Source: Desulfobacterales bacterium
GTDB lineage: Bacteria > Desulfobacterota > Desulfobacteria > Desulfobacterales > JAUCGF01
DNA: 5,537 nt
NCBI GenBank assembly: GCA_029940345.1
Contig: JAOZRC010000402.1
Span: forward strand, 1 to 5,537
Direction of reading: 5' to 3'
A model generated the notes under the pieces. It had not been told where the DNA came from. It did no database searches and saw nothing but the letters and a program-made list of their open reading frames with translations. This document shows positions 1 to 5,537 of the stretch, piece by piece. Position numbers and translations under genes: made by a program. Positions within the stretch are counted from its first letter, which is position 1. Each line of letters starts with the position of its first letter.

Positions 1-2
1 TG

Positions 3-1871
3 GTGGAAAACCAGACCGACCTGATTGTAAAGTTCGACACCGATGGCCGGCTTCTCTTTGTGAATCAGCCGTACTGCGATACGTTCGGTAAAACCCGGGA
101 ACAATTGATCGGGAAAAAGTTTATGCCGCTTATTCACGAGGAGGATCGTGAATCCGTGTCAAAGGCCATATCCGAAGTTTGCTGTCCGCCGTACTCAAGC
201 CGTATTGAAGAACGCACCATGACAAAAAACGGATGGCGGTGGCAGGCCTGGCTCAACACCGCGATATTGGATGAAAACAGACAAGTCATCGCAATTACAG
301 CCGTCGGCAGGGATACTACGGAGCGCAAGCAAACAGAATCGGCCCTTCGCCACAGTGAAGCAAGGCTGAAAGCTATTTTTCAAGCCAGCCCCATCCCTAT
401 CGTCGTGTATGAGAAACAGGGCCTTGCGCAATACTTCAACCCTGCATTCGAGCGGGTTTTCGGATGGTCTCTGGAAGGATTGGAGGGAAAACGCATCCCC
501 TTTGTTCCTGATGACCAAAAAAAACTGACTGCCGCCTCAGTTCATGAACTTTATAAAACCGGAAACCTTATAACCCTGGAGACCCGGAGGCTGACCAAGG
601 ATGGGCGCACCCTGGACATCCTGGTAAACGCTGCTTTGATCCGGGAAATTGATGGAGAACCTATTGGCACGGTTGTCAGCTTGACGGACATAACCGCCAA
701 AAAGCGGTTTGAAGCGCAGTATCAGGCAATCCAGCGAATGGAGGCTATCGGTGTATTGGCCGGCGGCATCGCCCATGACTTTAACAACTTACTCATGGCC
801 ATCCAGGGTAACACCTCTCTCATGCGTAATAACCTGGAGTCCGGACATCCTCACCATGAAAAACTCGGAGACATCGAACGGTGCGTCCGCCAGGGGGCCA
901 ACCTGTCAAGACAGTTACTGGAGTTTGCCAGGGGCGGTAAATACGATGTCAAACCCATTGATTTGAATGATATCGTTAAGACCCAGAGTGAGTTGTTCGG
1001 CCGGACCAAAAAGGAGATTAAAATTCACGAAACTTATGAAAAGGACTTGTGGATCGTAAAAGTCGACCAAAGTCAGATAGAGCAGGTCCTGCTGAATATC
1101 TATATCAACGCCTGGCAGGCCATGCCTGACGGTGGGGATATCTATGTTCAGACGAAAAATATTGCGCTTGATTCGGAATATGTAACGCCATATAACAAGC
1201 TACCTGGCCGGTATGCCGGGATAGCCGTAACGGATACCGGTACGGGCATGGATGAGACGACGCGTGAGAAAATATTCGAACCGTTTTTTACGACAAAGGA
1301 AATTGGCGGGGGGACCGGAATGGGCCTGGCCTCGGCTTATGGCATCATGAAAAATCATGGCGGTTTTATCAATGTGTACAGCGAACCGGGCAAAGGCGCC
1401 ACTTTCAATCTTTACCTGCCCGCGACAGATACAGGTGTCATCAAGCCCAAAGCAATCCAAAAAGAAAGCATGGCGCCTGGCAAAGGTTCAGAGACGCTTC
1501 TTCTTGTAGACGATCAAGCGATAGTCACCAAGGTGGGAAAAAAGATGCTGGAGAGTCTCGGCTATACCGTCTTCACAGCTCAGCACGGAAAAGAAGCCAT
1601 AGATGCCTGTAAGAAATATAAAGATAAAATTGATTTGGTCATCCTGGACATGATCATGCCGGAAATGGGCGGCAAAGAGACATACGAGCGGTTGCTGGAG
1701 ATTGATCCGGAGATCAAGGTGCTGCTCTCCAGCGGTTACAGCATCAACGGCCAGGCACAGGAGATATTGGACCGCGGATGCAATGGTTTCATTCAAAAAC
1801 CCTTCACCATGCGGGAGCTATCCCGCAAGATCAGGGAAGTCCTGCACGGCAAGGGCAAGACGGAAGGCTAA
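3..1871 (+). CDS. Hybrid sensor histidine kinase, PAS-PAS-HisKA-HATPase-REC (5' end missing)
   Basis: The visible 622 residues form a sensor kinase with its own receiver domain. It should autophosphorylate a His from ATP and pass the phosphate to an internal Asp. In order: PAS 1 (about residues 1-110, ending in a GRDTTERK-type motif), PAS 2 (about 122-232, ending SLTDIT), HisKA with H-box AHDFNN and phospho-His H258, and a HATPase domain with N-box Asn369, G1 box DTGTGM at 411-416, F-box FEPFF at 425-429 and G2 box GGGTGMGLA at 435-443. The receiver (about 500-618) has the acidic pair D503/D504, phospho-acceptor D549, S577 and K599. All catalytic residues are intact. No membrane segment is visible, so this part is cytoplasmic. 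The frame is open to the left edge and the GTG at position 3 falls at the start of a PAS core, so it is probably an internal Val and the true N-terminus is upstream. No output domain follows the receiver. Signal and partner are unknown. Confidence 0.93.
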   Translation: MENQTDLIVKFDTDGRLLFVNQPYCDTFGKTREQLIGKKFMPLIHEEDRESVSKAISEVCCPPYSSRIEERTMTKNGWRWQAWLNTAILDENRQVIAITAVGRDTTERKQTESALRHSEARLKAIFQASPIPIVVYEKQGLAQYFNPAFERVFGWSLEGLEGKRIPFVPDDQKKLTAASVHELYKTGNLITLETRRLTKDGRTLDILVNAALIREIDGEPIGTVVSLTDITAKKRFEAQYQAIQRMEAIGVLAGGIAHDFNNLLMAIQGNTSLMRNNLESGHPHHEKLGDIERCVRQGANLSRQLLEFARGGKYDVKPIDLNDIVKTQSELFGRTKKEIKIHETYEKDLWIVKVDQSQIEQVLLNIYINAWQAMPDGGDIYVQTKNIALDSEYVTPYNKLPGRYAGIAVTDTGTGMDETTREKIFEPFFTTKEIGGGTGMGLASAYGIMKNHGGFINVYSEPGKGATFNLYLPATDTGVIKPKAIQKESMAPGKGSETLLLVDDQAIVTKVGKKMLESLGYTVFTAQHGKEAIDACKKYKDKIDLVILDMIMPEMGGKETYERLLEIDPEIKVLLSSGYSINGQAQEILDRGCNGFIQKPFTMRELSRKIREVLHGKGKTEG

Positions 1872-1978
1872 TCCGATGAGGAAGGCCTGACGAGTGCTGT
1901 GATTTCCGGCGTCTTATGGAAGAAGACAGGCAGGAAACCGATCTATGTAGAATCTATGTAACCGTTCGTGCAAACAAA

Positions 1979-1997
1979 CGCGGGACAACTTCCCGCG
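1979..1997. repeat. GC-rich 7-bp stem-loop in the spacer
   Basis: CGCGGGA (1979-1985) pairs perfectly with TCCCGCG (1991-1997) around the 5-nt loop CAACT. The stem is strong, but a short CA-rich stretch follows instead of a T-tract, so it is not a standard intrinsic terminator. It lies inside the larger inverted repeat and 108 bp after the first kinase stop codon. It may be the core of a dispersed palindromic repeat or a 3'-end stabiliser of the upstream transcript. Confidence 0.6.
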
Positions 1998-1998
1998 C

Positions 1999-2027
1999 TA
2001 CACACACACGCATGGCTGCGATAATAT
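1999..2027 (+). promoter_or_regulatory. Weak sigma70-like promoter candidate for the second kinase
   Basis: An A/T-rich patch carries GATAAT at 2020-2025 (5 of 6 to the -10 consensus) with TACACA at 1999-2004 (4 of 6 to TTGACA), a short 15-bp spacing. Reading the -10 as TAATAT at 2022-2027 gives 17-bp spacing but only 4 of 6 matches. It is the best match noticed in the spacer and would give a leader of roughly 110 nt containing the 2044-2066 hairpin. The match is weak and could be chance. Confidence 0.17.
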
Positions 2028-2043
2028 AGAGCGAAAAGCCGTT

Positions 2044-2066
2044 CCGTTCAGAGGGGGAGTGAACGG
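2044..2066 (+). promoter_or_regulatory. Leader hairpin with purine-rich GAGGGGGAG loop
   Basis: CCGTTCA (2044-2050) pairs perfectly with TGAACGG (2060-2066), leaving a 9-nt loop GAGGGGGAG. The sequence CCGTTC also occurs just upstream at 2039-2044 and at 1962-1967, so up to three upstream segments can pair with the same GAACGG. In the leader RNA this would permit alternative folds about 80 nt before the start codon. A regulatory role is inferred only from the geometry. It could instead be a palindromic repeat remnant. Confidence 0.4.
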
Positions 2067-2134
2067 TTACGAATCTATGTGTTTGTCGAATTACCGGTTT
2101 GGCGGACCGTTGAAGGCCTGCATCCTGTATCACA

Positions 2135-2140
2135 AAGGAG
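2135..2140 (+). promoter_or_regulatory. Shine-Dalgarno AAGGAG deciding the start at 2146
   Basis: AAGGAG sits 5 nt before the ATG at 2146. In-frame alternatives upstream are poor. The GTG at 2059 lies in the loop and arm of a hairpin with a purine run directly abutting it, and the ATG at 2077 has no usable ribosome site. Starting at 2146 also places the first membrane helix near residue 17, as expected for this architecture. Confidence 0.85.
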
Positions 2141-2145
2141 TCATC

Positions 2146-5100
2146 ATGACAAATCCGAAAACTGTAAAAACAGATTTAATATCTCTTTACCACTATACCA
2201 TCAGCACGGTCCTGATCTGGACCGCCATTATAGCCGCTTCCCTGGCATGGAATTATCGCAATGAACACTGGCAAATGAGGGAGTTGGCCCTCAAAGAGGC
2301 GCTGACGGTCTATCATAAGGACCTCGCCTTTCGTTTATGGGGCACAAAGCATGGCGGGGTCTATGTGCCCGTGACCGAAGAAATGCCGCCAAACAAATAT
2401 TTAAAAAATATTCCAGAGCGAGATATTACCATACCCTCGGGGAAAAAACTGACTTTGATCAATCCGGCCTTCATGATGCGCCAGGTGATGGCGGATTATG
2501 CAGAGCTATATGGTGTTCGCGGACATATTACCAGCTTAAAACTGAATAACCCGGACAATGCCCCGGATGAGTGGGAACGCAGGGCCCTGGAACATTTTGA
2601 GGACGGGACCGGGGAGGTGGTTGAAATTGTGCCTTCCGCCGGAAACGACCAACTGCGATTGATGCGTCCCATGGTCACAAAGGAAGGCTGTTTGAAGTGC
2701 CACGGAGACCAGGGCTATAAAGTTGGGGATGTGCGCGGAGGGATTGCGGTGGCGGTGGACATGTCGGCCTACCAAGCCCTGACGCAGAATCATATCAGGT
2801 CGATGGCTGTGACGCATGGTTTGATCTGGCTGTTCGGGCTTTTTTCCATCAGCTTTATTTCTCAGCGGACGAAAAGACGGCTGATTGAACGCAAACTGGC
2901 GGAAACAGAACTGCGCAAATATGAACATGTCATTTCAGCCACCAACGATCACATGTCATTTATAGATCAGAATTATATTTACCAGGCGGTGAACGCGGCT
3001 CACATGAAAGCCCATAAAAAAACTCGTCGGGAAATTATCGGTCATCCTGTATCCGAGCTCATTGCAGACGATCCGTCAGGGCCCTTGATCAAAGAAAAAC
3101 TGGACCGCTGCCTGGCCGGTCAAGAGATTCATTACCATGTCTGGTTTACTTTTGCCGGATCAGGCCGGCGCTATATGAAAATGGCTTACTACCCCTTCCG
3201 TGACATTGACGAGTCTGTTTCCGGCATAATTGTGAGTGGACATGACATCACCGAACAAAAGTGGAAAGAGGATGAATTGCGCCGGCATCACGAACATCTG
3301 GAAGAATTGGTCGCAGAACGCACCAGTGAGCTTGCCCTGTCCCTTGATGAAATGACACGGCAACAAATTTCCACCCAGAATATGGCCCTGGCTTTGAAAG
3401 AAACGAACAAGAAACTGGTTGGGGAAATCAAAGAACGCAAACAGGCGGAAGAGAATCTGAAACTGTCTGAAAGTAAATTGCGCAGCACGCTTACTTCAAT
3501 GGACGACTATGTATTTGTATTCGATACGGAAAGCCGATTCATAGACTTTTTTTCGGCCAGTAAGGAACTGCTGAAGCCTCCGGAAGAATTTATAGGCAAA
3601 AGACATTCGGAAGTTATGCCGCCCTACATTGATAAATTATTTGTCAAAGCCTTTGACTGGAATAAAACTGGGCGTGTAGCTGATTTTGAATACCAGCTTG
3701 AGACGGATGGTAAACTATTCTCGTATTCCACAAAGCTCTCTCCCATGTTTATAGATGACGAATTTACAGGTACGGTGGCGGTTACAAGAGATATTACCGA
3801 GAGCAAGCAGGCGGCGGATAATCTGAAAAAAGCACGGAAAGCCGCCGAAGCCGCCAGCCGCGTTAAAAGCGAATTTCTCGCCAACATGAGCCATGAAATC
3901 CGAACGCCGATGAACGCGATTTTAGGGTTTTCCGAAATACTGGAGGGAAAAATCCGCAATGAACAGCATAGGCAATATTTAGCGCTGATCCGAGCAAGTG
4001 GAAAATCGCTTATGACGTTGATCAACGATATTCTCGATCTTTCCAAAATTGAAGCGGGAAAAATGAAACTCAAATATGAACCGATCAACCCTGTCTTCGT
4101 TTTTAAGGAAATCGCCGGTATGTTTTCACAGAAAATTGAACATCAAGGTCTGAAGTTTGTCCTGGAAACCGATCAGAATCTTCCGGAATACCTGTTTCTC
4201 GACGAAGCCCGTCTCCGGCAAATCCTATTTAACCTGGTGGGCAACGCCGTCAAATTCACCGAATCCGGGACTATCAAACTAACCGCTAAAACCCGAATTT
4301 ATGATGAAATCTCCGACGTGGTCGATTTCATCTTTGCGGTTGAGGATACCGGGATTGGCATCCCCGAAGATCAAAAAACGACTATTTTTAACGCCTTTGA
4401 ACAGCAAAGCGGACAGGACCACGCGACTTATGGCGGCACGGGCTTGGGCCTTGCCATAACAAAGCGCCTTGCAGTGATGATGGGGGGCGTTATTTCCGTT
4501 TCAGGGGAAAAGGGCCAGGGCAGCACCTTTACCGTTACGCTCAAAAATGTACGGAAAACAGGGGTTGCCGATACGCCTGGAATAAAAACTGACATTTCCG
4601 TCGATTCCATTATTTTCGATAAAGCCGTGATCCTGATCGTAGACGACATTAAGCCTAACCTTATGCTTTTGATTGGCCTTTTACAAGATTACGGTTTCGA
4701 ATTCATCATGGCGGAAAACGGAACAGAGGCTTGCGATCTGGCAAGACGCCGCCGCCCGGACCTGATTTTGATGGATATGAAAATGCCCGTCATGAACGGC
4801 TACGAAGCCACGAAAATCCTCAAGGCCGGGGACTATACCAAGGCTATCCCGATCATCGCGGTGACGGCGGCGGCCATGAAAGATACAGAAAAAGAGATCA
4901 GCGCCCTATGCGACGGATACTTAAAAAAGCCCATCAAAGAAACCGATTTGGTTCACGAACTGGCACGGTTCCTTAAACACACTTTCGAGGAACCGTCTTC
5001 CGAAAATACGAAGATGCTGACTAAAGATGTGGATATCTGTTCACAGGAGACATTTACGCCGAAAATTCACGCAAGAGTCCCGGAGATGATCCATATCCTG

Positions 5101-5352
5101 GAAACATCATTTCTACCCAAATGGGAGGAAATAAACGGCATGGTCATCATGGATGACGTGAAACAGTTTGCAACAGAACTGAAATCTGTCGCCAGAGAAT
5201 ATCGCGTGCAGCCTTTGATAACCTACGGCGATAATCTATATCGAAGCGTGCAGAGTTACGACGTCGTTGAGGTGAAAAAACTGTTAAAAGGATTTCCGAA
5301 ACTGGTGGAGAGATATAAAAAGGAGTATGAAAAAATTTCCAGCTCTTATTGA
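2146..5352 (+). CDS. Membrane hybrid histidine kinase with haem-c DUF3365-like sensor, two PAS, REC and degenerate HPt-like tail
   Basis: This 1068-residue kinase has two membrane helices (about 17-36 and 221-239) around an extracytoplasmic DUF3365/Tll0287-like domain. That domain has HGGVYVPVT at 69-77, LTLINPAFMMRQ at 102-113, GHITSLK at 126-132 and the haem-c motif CLKCH at 182-186. Then come PAS (about 256-372), a charged coiled coil (about 373-440) and a second PAS (about 446-555). HisKA has NMSHEIRTP with phospho-His H583. The HATPase has N-box N696/N700, DTGIG 734-738, F748/F751 and GGTGLGLA 763-770. The receiver has D833/D834, phospho-acceptor D877, T907 and K928. The last ~100 residues are helical and HPt-like, but Thr1010 stands where the His should be. 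In the family, covalent haem senses redox state or small ligands outside the membrane; the ligand here is unknown. Haem attachment would need a cytochrome c maturation system. The gene lies 274 bp after another hybrid kinase and is probably transcribed separately. No DNA-binding output is present. Confidence 0.93.
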   Translation: MTNPKTVKTDLISLYHYTISTVLIWTAIIAASLAWNYRNEHWQMRELALKEALTVYHKDLAFRLWGTKHGGVYVPVTEEMPPNKYLKNIPERDITIPSGKKLTLINPAFMMRQVMADYAELYGVRGHITSLKLNNPDNAPDEWERRALEHFEDGTGEVVEIVPSAGNDQLRLMRPMVTKEGCLKCHGDQGYKVGDVRGGIAVAVDMSAYQALTQNHIRSMAVTHGLIWLFGLFSISFISQRTKRRLIERKLAETELRKYEHVISATNDHMSFIDQNYIYQAVNAAHMKAHKKTRREIIGHPVSELIADDPSGPLIKEKLDRCLAGQEIHYHVWFTFAGSGRRYMKMAYYPFRDIDESVSGIIVSGHDITEQKWKEDELRRHHEHLEELVAERTSELALSLDEMTRQQISTQNMALALKETNKKLVGEIKERKQAEENLKLSESKLRSTLTSMDDYVFVFDTESRFIDFFSASKELLKPPEEFIGKRHSEVMPPYIDKLFVKAFDWNKTGRVADFEYQLETDGKLFSYSTKLSPMFIDDEFTGTVAVTRDITESKQAADNLKKARKAAEAASRVKSEFLANMSHEIRTPMNAILGFSEILEGKIRNEQHRQYLALIRASGKSLMTLINDILDLSKIEAGKMKLKYEPINPVFVFKEIAGMFSQKIEHQGLKFVLETDQNLPEYLFLDEARLRQILFNLVGNAVKFTESGTIKLTAKTRIYDEISDVVDFIFAVEDTGIGIPEDQKTTIFNAFEQQSGQDHATYGGTGLGLAITKRLAVMMGGVISVSGEKGQGSTFTVTLKNVRKTGVADTPGIKTDISVDSIIFDKAVILIVDDIKPNLMLLIGLLQDYGFEFIMAENGTEACDLARRRRPDLILMDMKMPVMNGYEATKILKAGDYTKAIPIIAVTAAAMKDTEKEISALCDGYLKKPIKETDLVHELARFLKHTFEEPSSENTKMLTKDVDICSQETFTPKIHARVPEMIHILETSFLPKWEEINGMVIMDDVKQFATELKSVAREYRVQPLITYGDNLYRSVQSYDVVEVKKLLKGFPKLVERYKKEYEKISSSY

Positions 5353-5412
5353 GCAGGTTAAACCCGCGAGAGGTTGATTAAAAGGGCTTGTTCATAACTT
5401 TGGCCATTTCCT

Positions 5413-5459
5413 CGTTCCCACGCTTCGCGTGGGAACGTAGCCCCGGACGCTTCGCGTCC
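5413..5459. repeat. Tandem pair of REP-like hairpins sharing the core ACGCTTCGCGT
   Basis: The first hairpin pairs CGTTCCCACGC (5413-5423) with GCGTGGGAACG (5427-5437), an 11-bp stem with a TTC loop. The second pairs GGACGC (5445-5450) with GCGTCC (5454-5459), again around TTC. Both carry the identical 11-mer ACGCTTCGCGT (5420-5430 and 5447-5457) with a 27-bp period. They start 61 bp after the kinase stop codon. No T-tract follows either stem, so this fits repetitive extragenic palindromes better than a Rho-independent terminator, although such stems can stabilise or help end a transcript. CGTTCCCACGC-type palindromes are familiar from many proteobacterial intergenic regions, but copy number cannot be judged here. 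Confidence 0.8.
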
Positions 5460-5490
5460 AACGCAACAAACGTTTGCTTTGATGGGCTAC
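5437..5490. repeat. 7-bp inverted repeat enclosing the second hairpin
   Basis: GTAGCCC (5437-5443) is the reverse complement of GGGCTAC (5484-5490). The pair encloses the GGACGC hairpin and a 10-bp perfect palindrome CAAACGTTTG at 5467-5476. The layered palindromes look like a composite dispersed repeat rather than a single operator. The 7-bp arms are short enough that chance is not excluded. Confidence 0.4.
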
Positions 5491-5512
5491 CAACATAAAG
5501 CGGGACACATTC

Positions 5513-5537
5513 TGATCAGTTGCTCGTTACGAGGCTC
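5513..5537. repeat. Palindromic sequence at the right edge, probably truncated
   Basis: The last 25 bp carry an 8-bp palindrome CTGATCAG (5513-5520) and then a small stem CTCGT/ACGAG (5523-5527 with 5529-5533). The terminal ACGAGGCTC looks like the left arm of a further hairpin whose partner lies past the edge. No coding signal was seen between 5353 and 5537. Confidence 0.3.

Larger units (their letters stand above)
1958..2070. repeat. 10-bp inverted repeat spanning most of the spacer
   Basis: GTAACCGTTC at 1958-1967 is the exact reverse complement of GAACGGTTAC at 2061-2070, with 93 bp between the arms. The GAATCTATGT direct repeat abuts both ends: copy one overlaps the left arm by 2 bp and copy two starts right after the right arm. 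Terminal inverted repeats bounded by direct repeats look like a very small non-autonomous element (MITE-like) or a dispersed intergenic repeat unit. That reading is inference, since no second copy is available in the window. The right arm is also used by the local hairpin at 2044-2066, so the two pairings exclude each other. Confidence 0.5.
1941..2080 (+). repeat. Three copies of the direct repeat ATCTATGT in the intergenic spacer
   Basis: ATCTATGT occurs at 1941-1948, 1952-1959 and 2073-2080. The first two copies are 11 bp apart, about one helical turn. The second and third copies share the longer 10-mer GAATCTATGT (1950-1959 and 2071-2080) and flank the 1958-2070 inverted repeat. The copies are directly visible. 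They could be direct repeats around a small inserted element, operator half-sites, or chance in a short spacer. The sequence does not decide between these. Confidence 0.5.

Noticed and set aside
3..5. GTG at position 3 as the true start of the first kinase.
   Set aside because: It falls directly at the beginning of a PAS core (ENQTDLIVKFD), no upstream ribosome site can be seen, and PAS kinases of this type usually have more sequence before this point. Treated as an internal codon of a truncated gene.
1916..2029. A 37-codon ORF starting ATG GAA GAA in the spacer.
   Set aside because: It runs straight through the inverted repeats and hairpin, has no clear ribosome site, and its low-complexity Arg/Thr-rich product matches nothing recognisable.
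2059..2145. Upstream in-frame extension of the second kinase from GTG 2059 or ATG 2077 (29 or 23 extra residues).
   Set aside because: The stretch lies in repeat/hairpin DNA, lacks a properly spaced ribosome site, and would add a non-conserved tail before the membrane helix. ATG 2146 has AAGGAG at 5-nt spacing.
3624..4088. 154-codon open frame on the minus strand inside the second kinase.
   Set aside because: It is antisense to the conserved PAS B and HisKA regions of the kinase, and its translation has no recognisable domain. It is a shadow of the real gene.
5361..5375. AACC...GGTT mini-hairpin just after the second kinase as a terminator.
   Set aside because: Only 4 bp with no T-tract. 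The stronger downstream palindromes also lack T-tracts, so no intrinsic terminator is called.
5381..5410. GGGCTTGTTCATAACTTTGG near 5384-5403 as an insertion sequence end.
   Set aside because: No matching inverted terminal repeat, target duplication or transposase fragment is visible in the window.

Overview
The window holds two same-strand genes for large hybrid sensor histidine kinases, separated by 274 bp of repeat-rich DNA and followed by a palindromic intergenic tail. No tRNA, rRNA, CRISPR array, transposase or DNA-binding regulator was found. Base composition looks close to balanced by eye. Two features suggest an anaerobic or metal-/sulfate-reducing Desulfobacterota-like bacterium (former Deltaproteobacteria): a haem-c sensory kinase of the DUF3365/Tll0287-like type, and hybrid kinases with HDFNN H-boxes next to dispersed palindromes. 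This assignment is inference from gene style and no taxonomic marker is present.

Layout. Positions 3-1871 are the 3' part of a cytoplasmic-looking kinase, PAS-PAS-HisKA-HATPase-REC, whose N-terminus lies beyond the left edge. Positions 1872-2145 are intergenic. They hold short direct repeats, a GC-rich 7-bp hairpin, a second 7-bp hairpin with a purine-rich loop, and a 10-bp inverted repeat that would compete with that second hairpin. Positions 2146-5352 encode a 1068-residue membrane kinase: TM, extracytoplasmic DUF3365-like domain with a CLKCH haem-c site, TM, PAS, long coiled coil, PAS, HisKA, HATPase, REC, and a C-terminal helical domain that resembles HPt but lacks the phospho-accepting His. 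Positions 5353-5537 hold a tandem pair of hairpins sharing one core, a longer inverted repeat, and the start of what looks like another palindrome cut by the right edge.

How the parts may work together. Both kinases carry the residues needed for ATP binding, His autophosphorylation and transfer to their own REC Asp. Neither carries a functional-looking HPt or an output domain, so an HPt protein and/or response regulator is presumably encoded elsewhere. The second kinase probably reads redox state or a small ligand outside the inner membrane through haem c, with PAS domains adding a cytoplasmic input. Whether the two kinases share a pathway cannot be decided here. The long spacer suggests the second gene can be transcribed independently.
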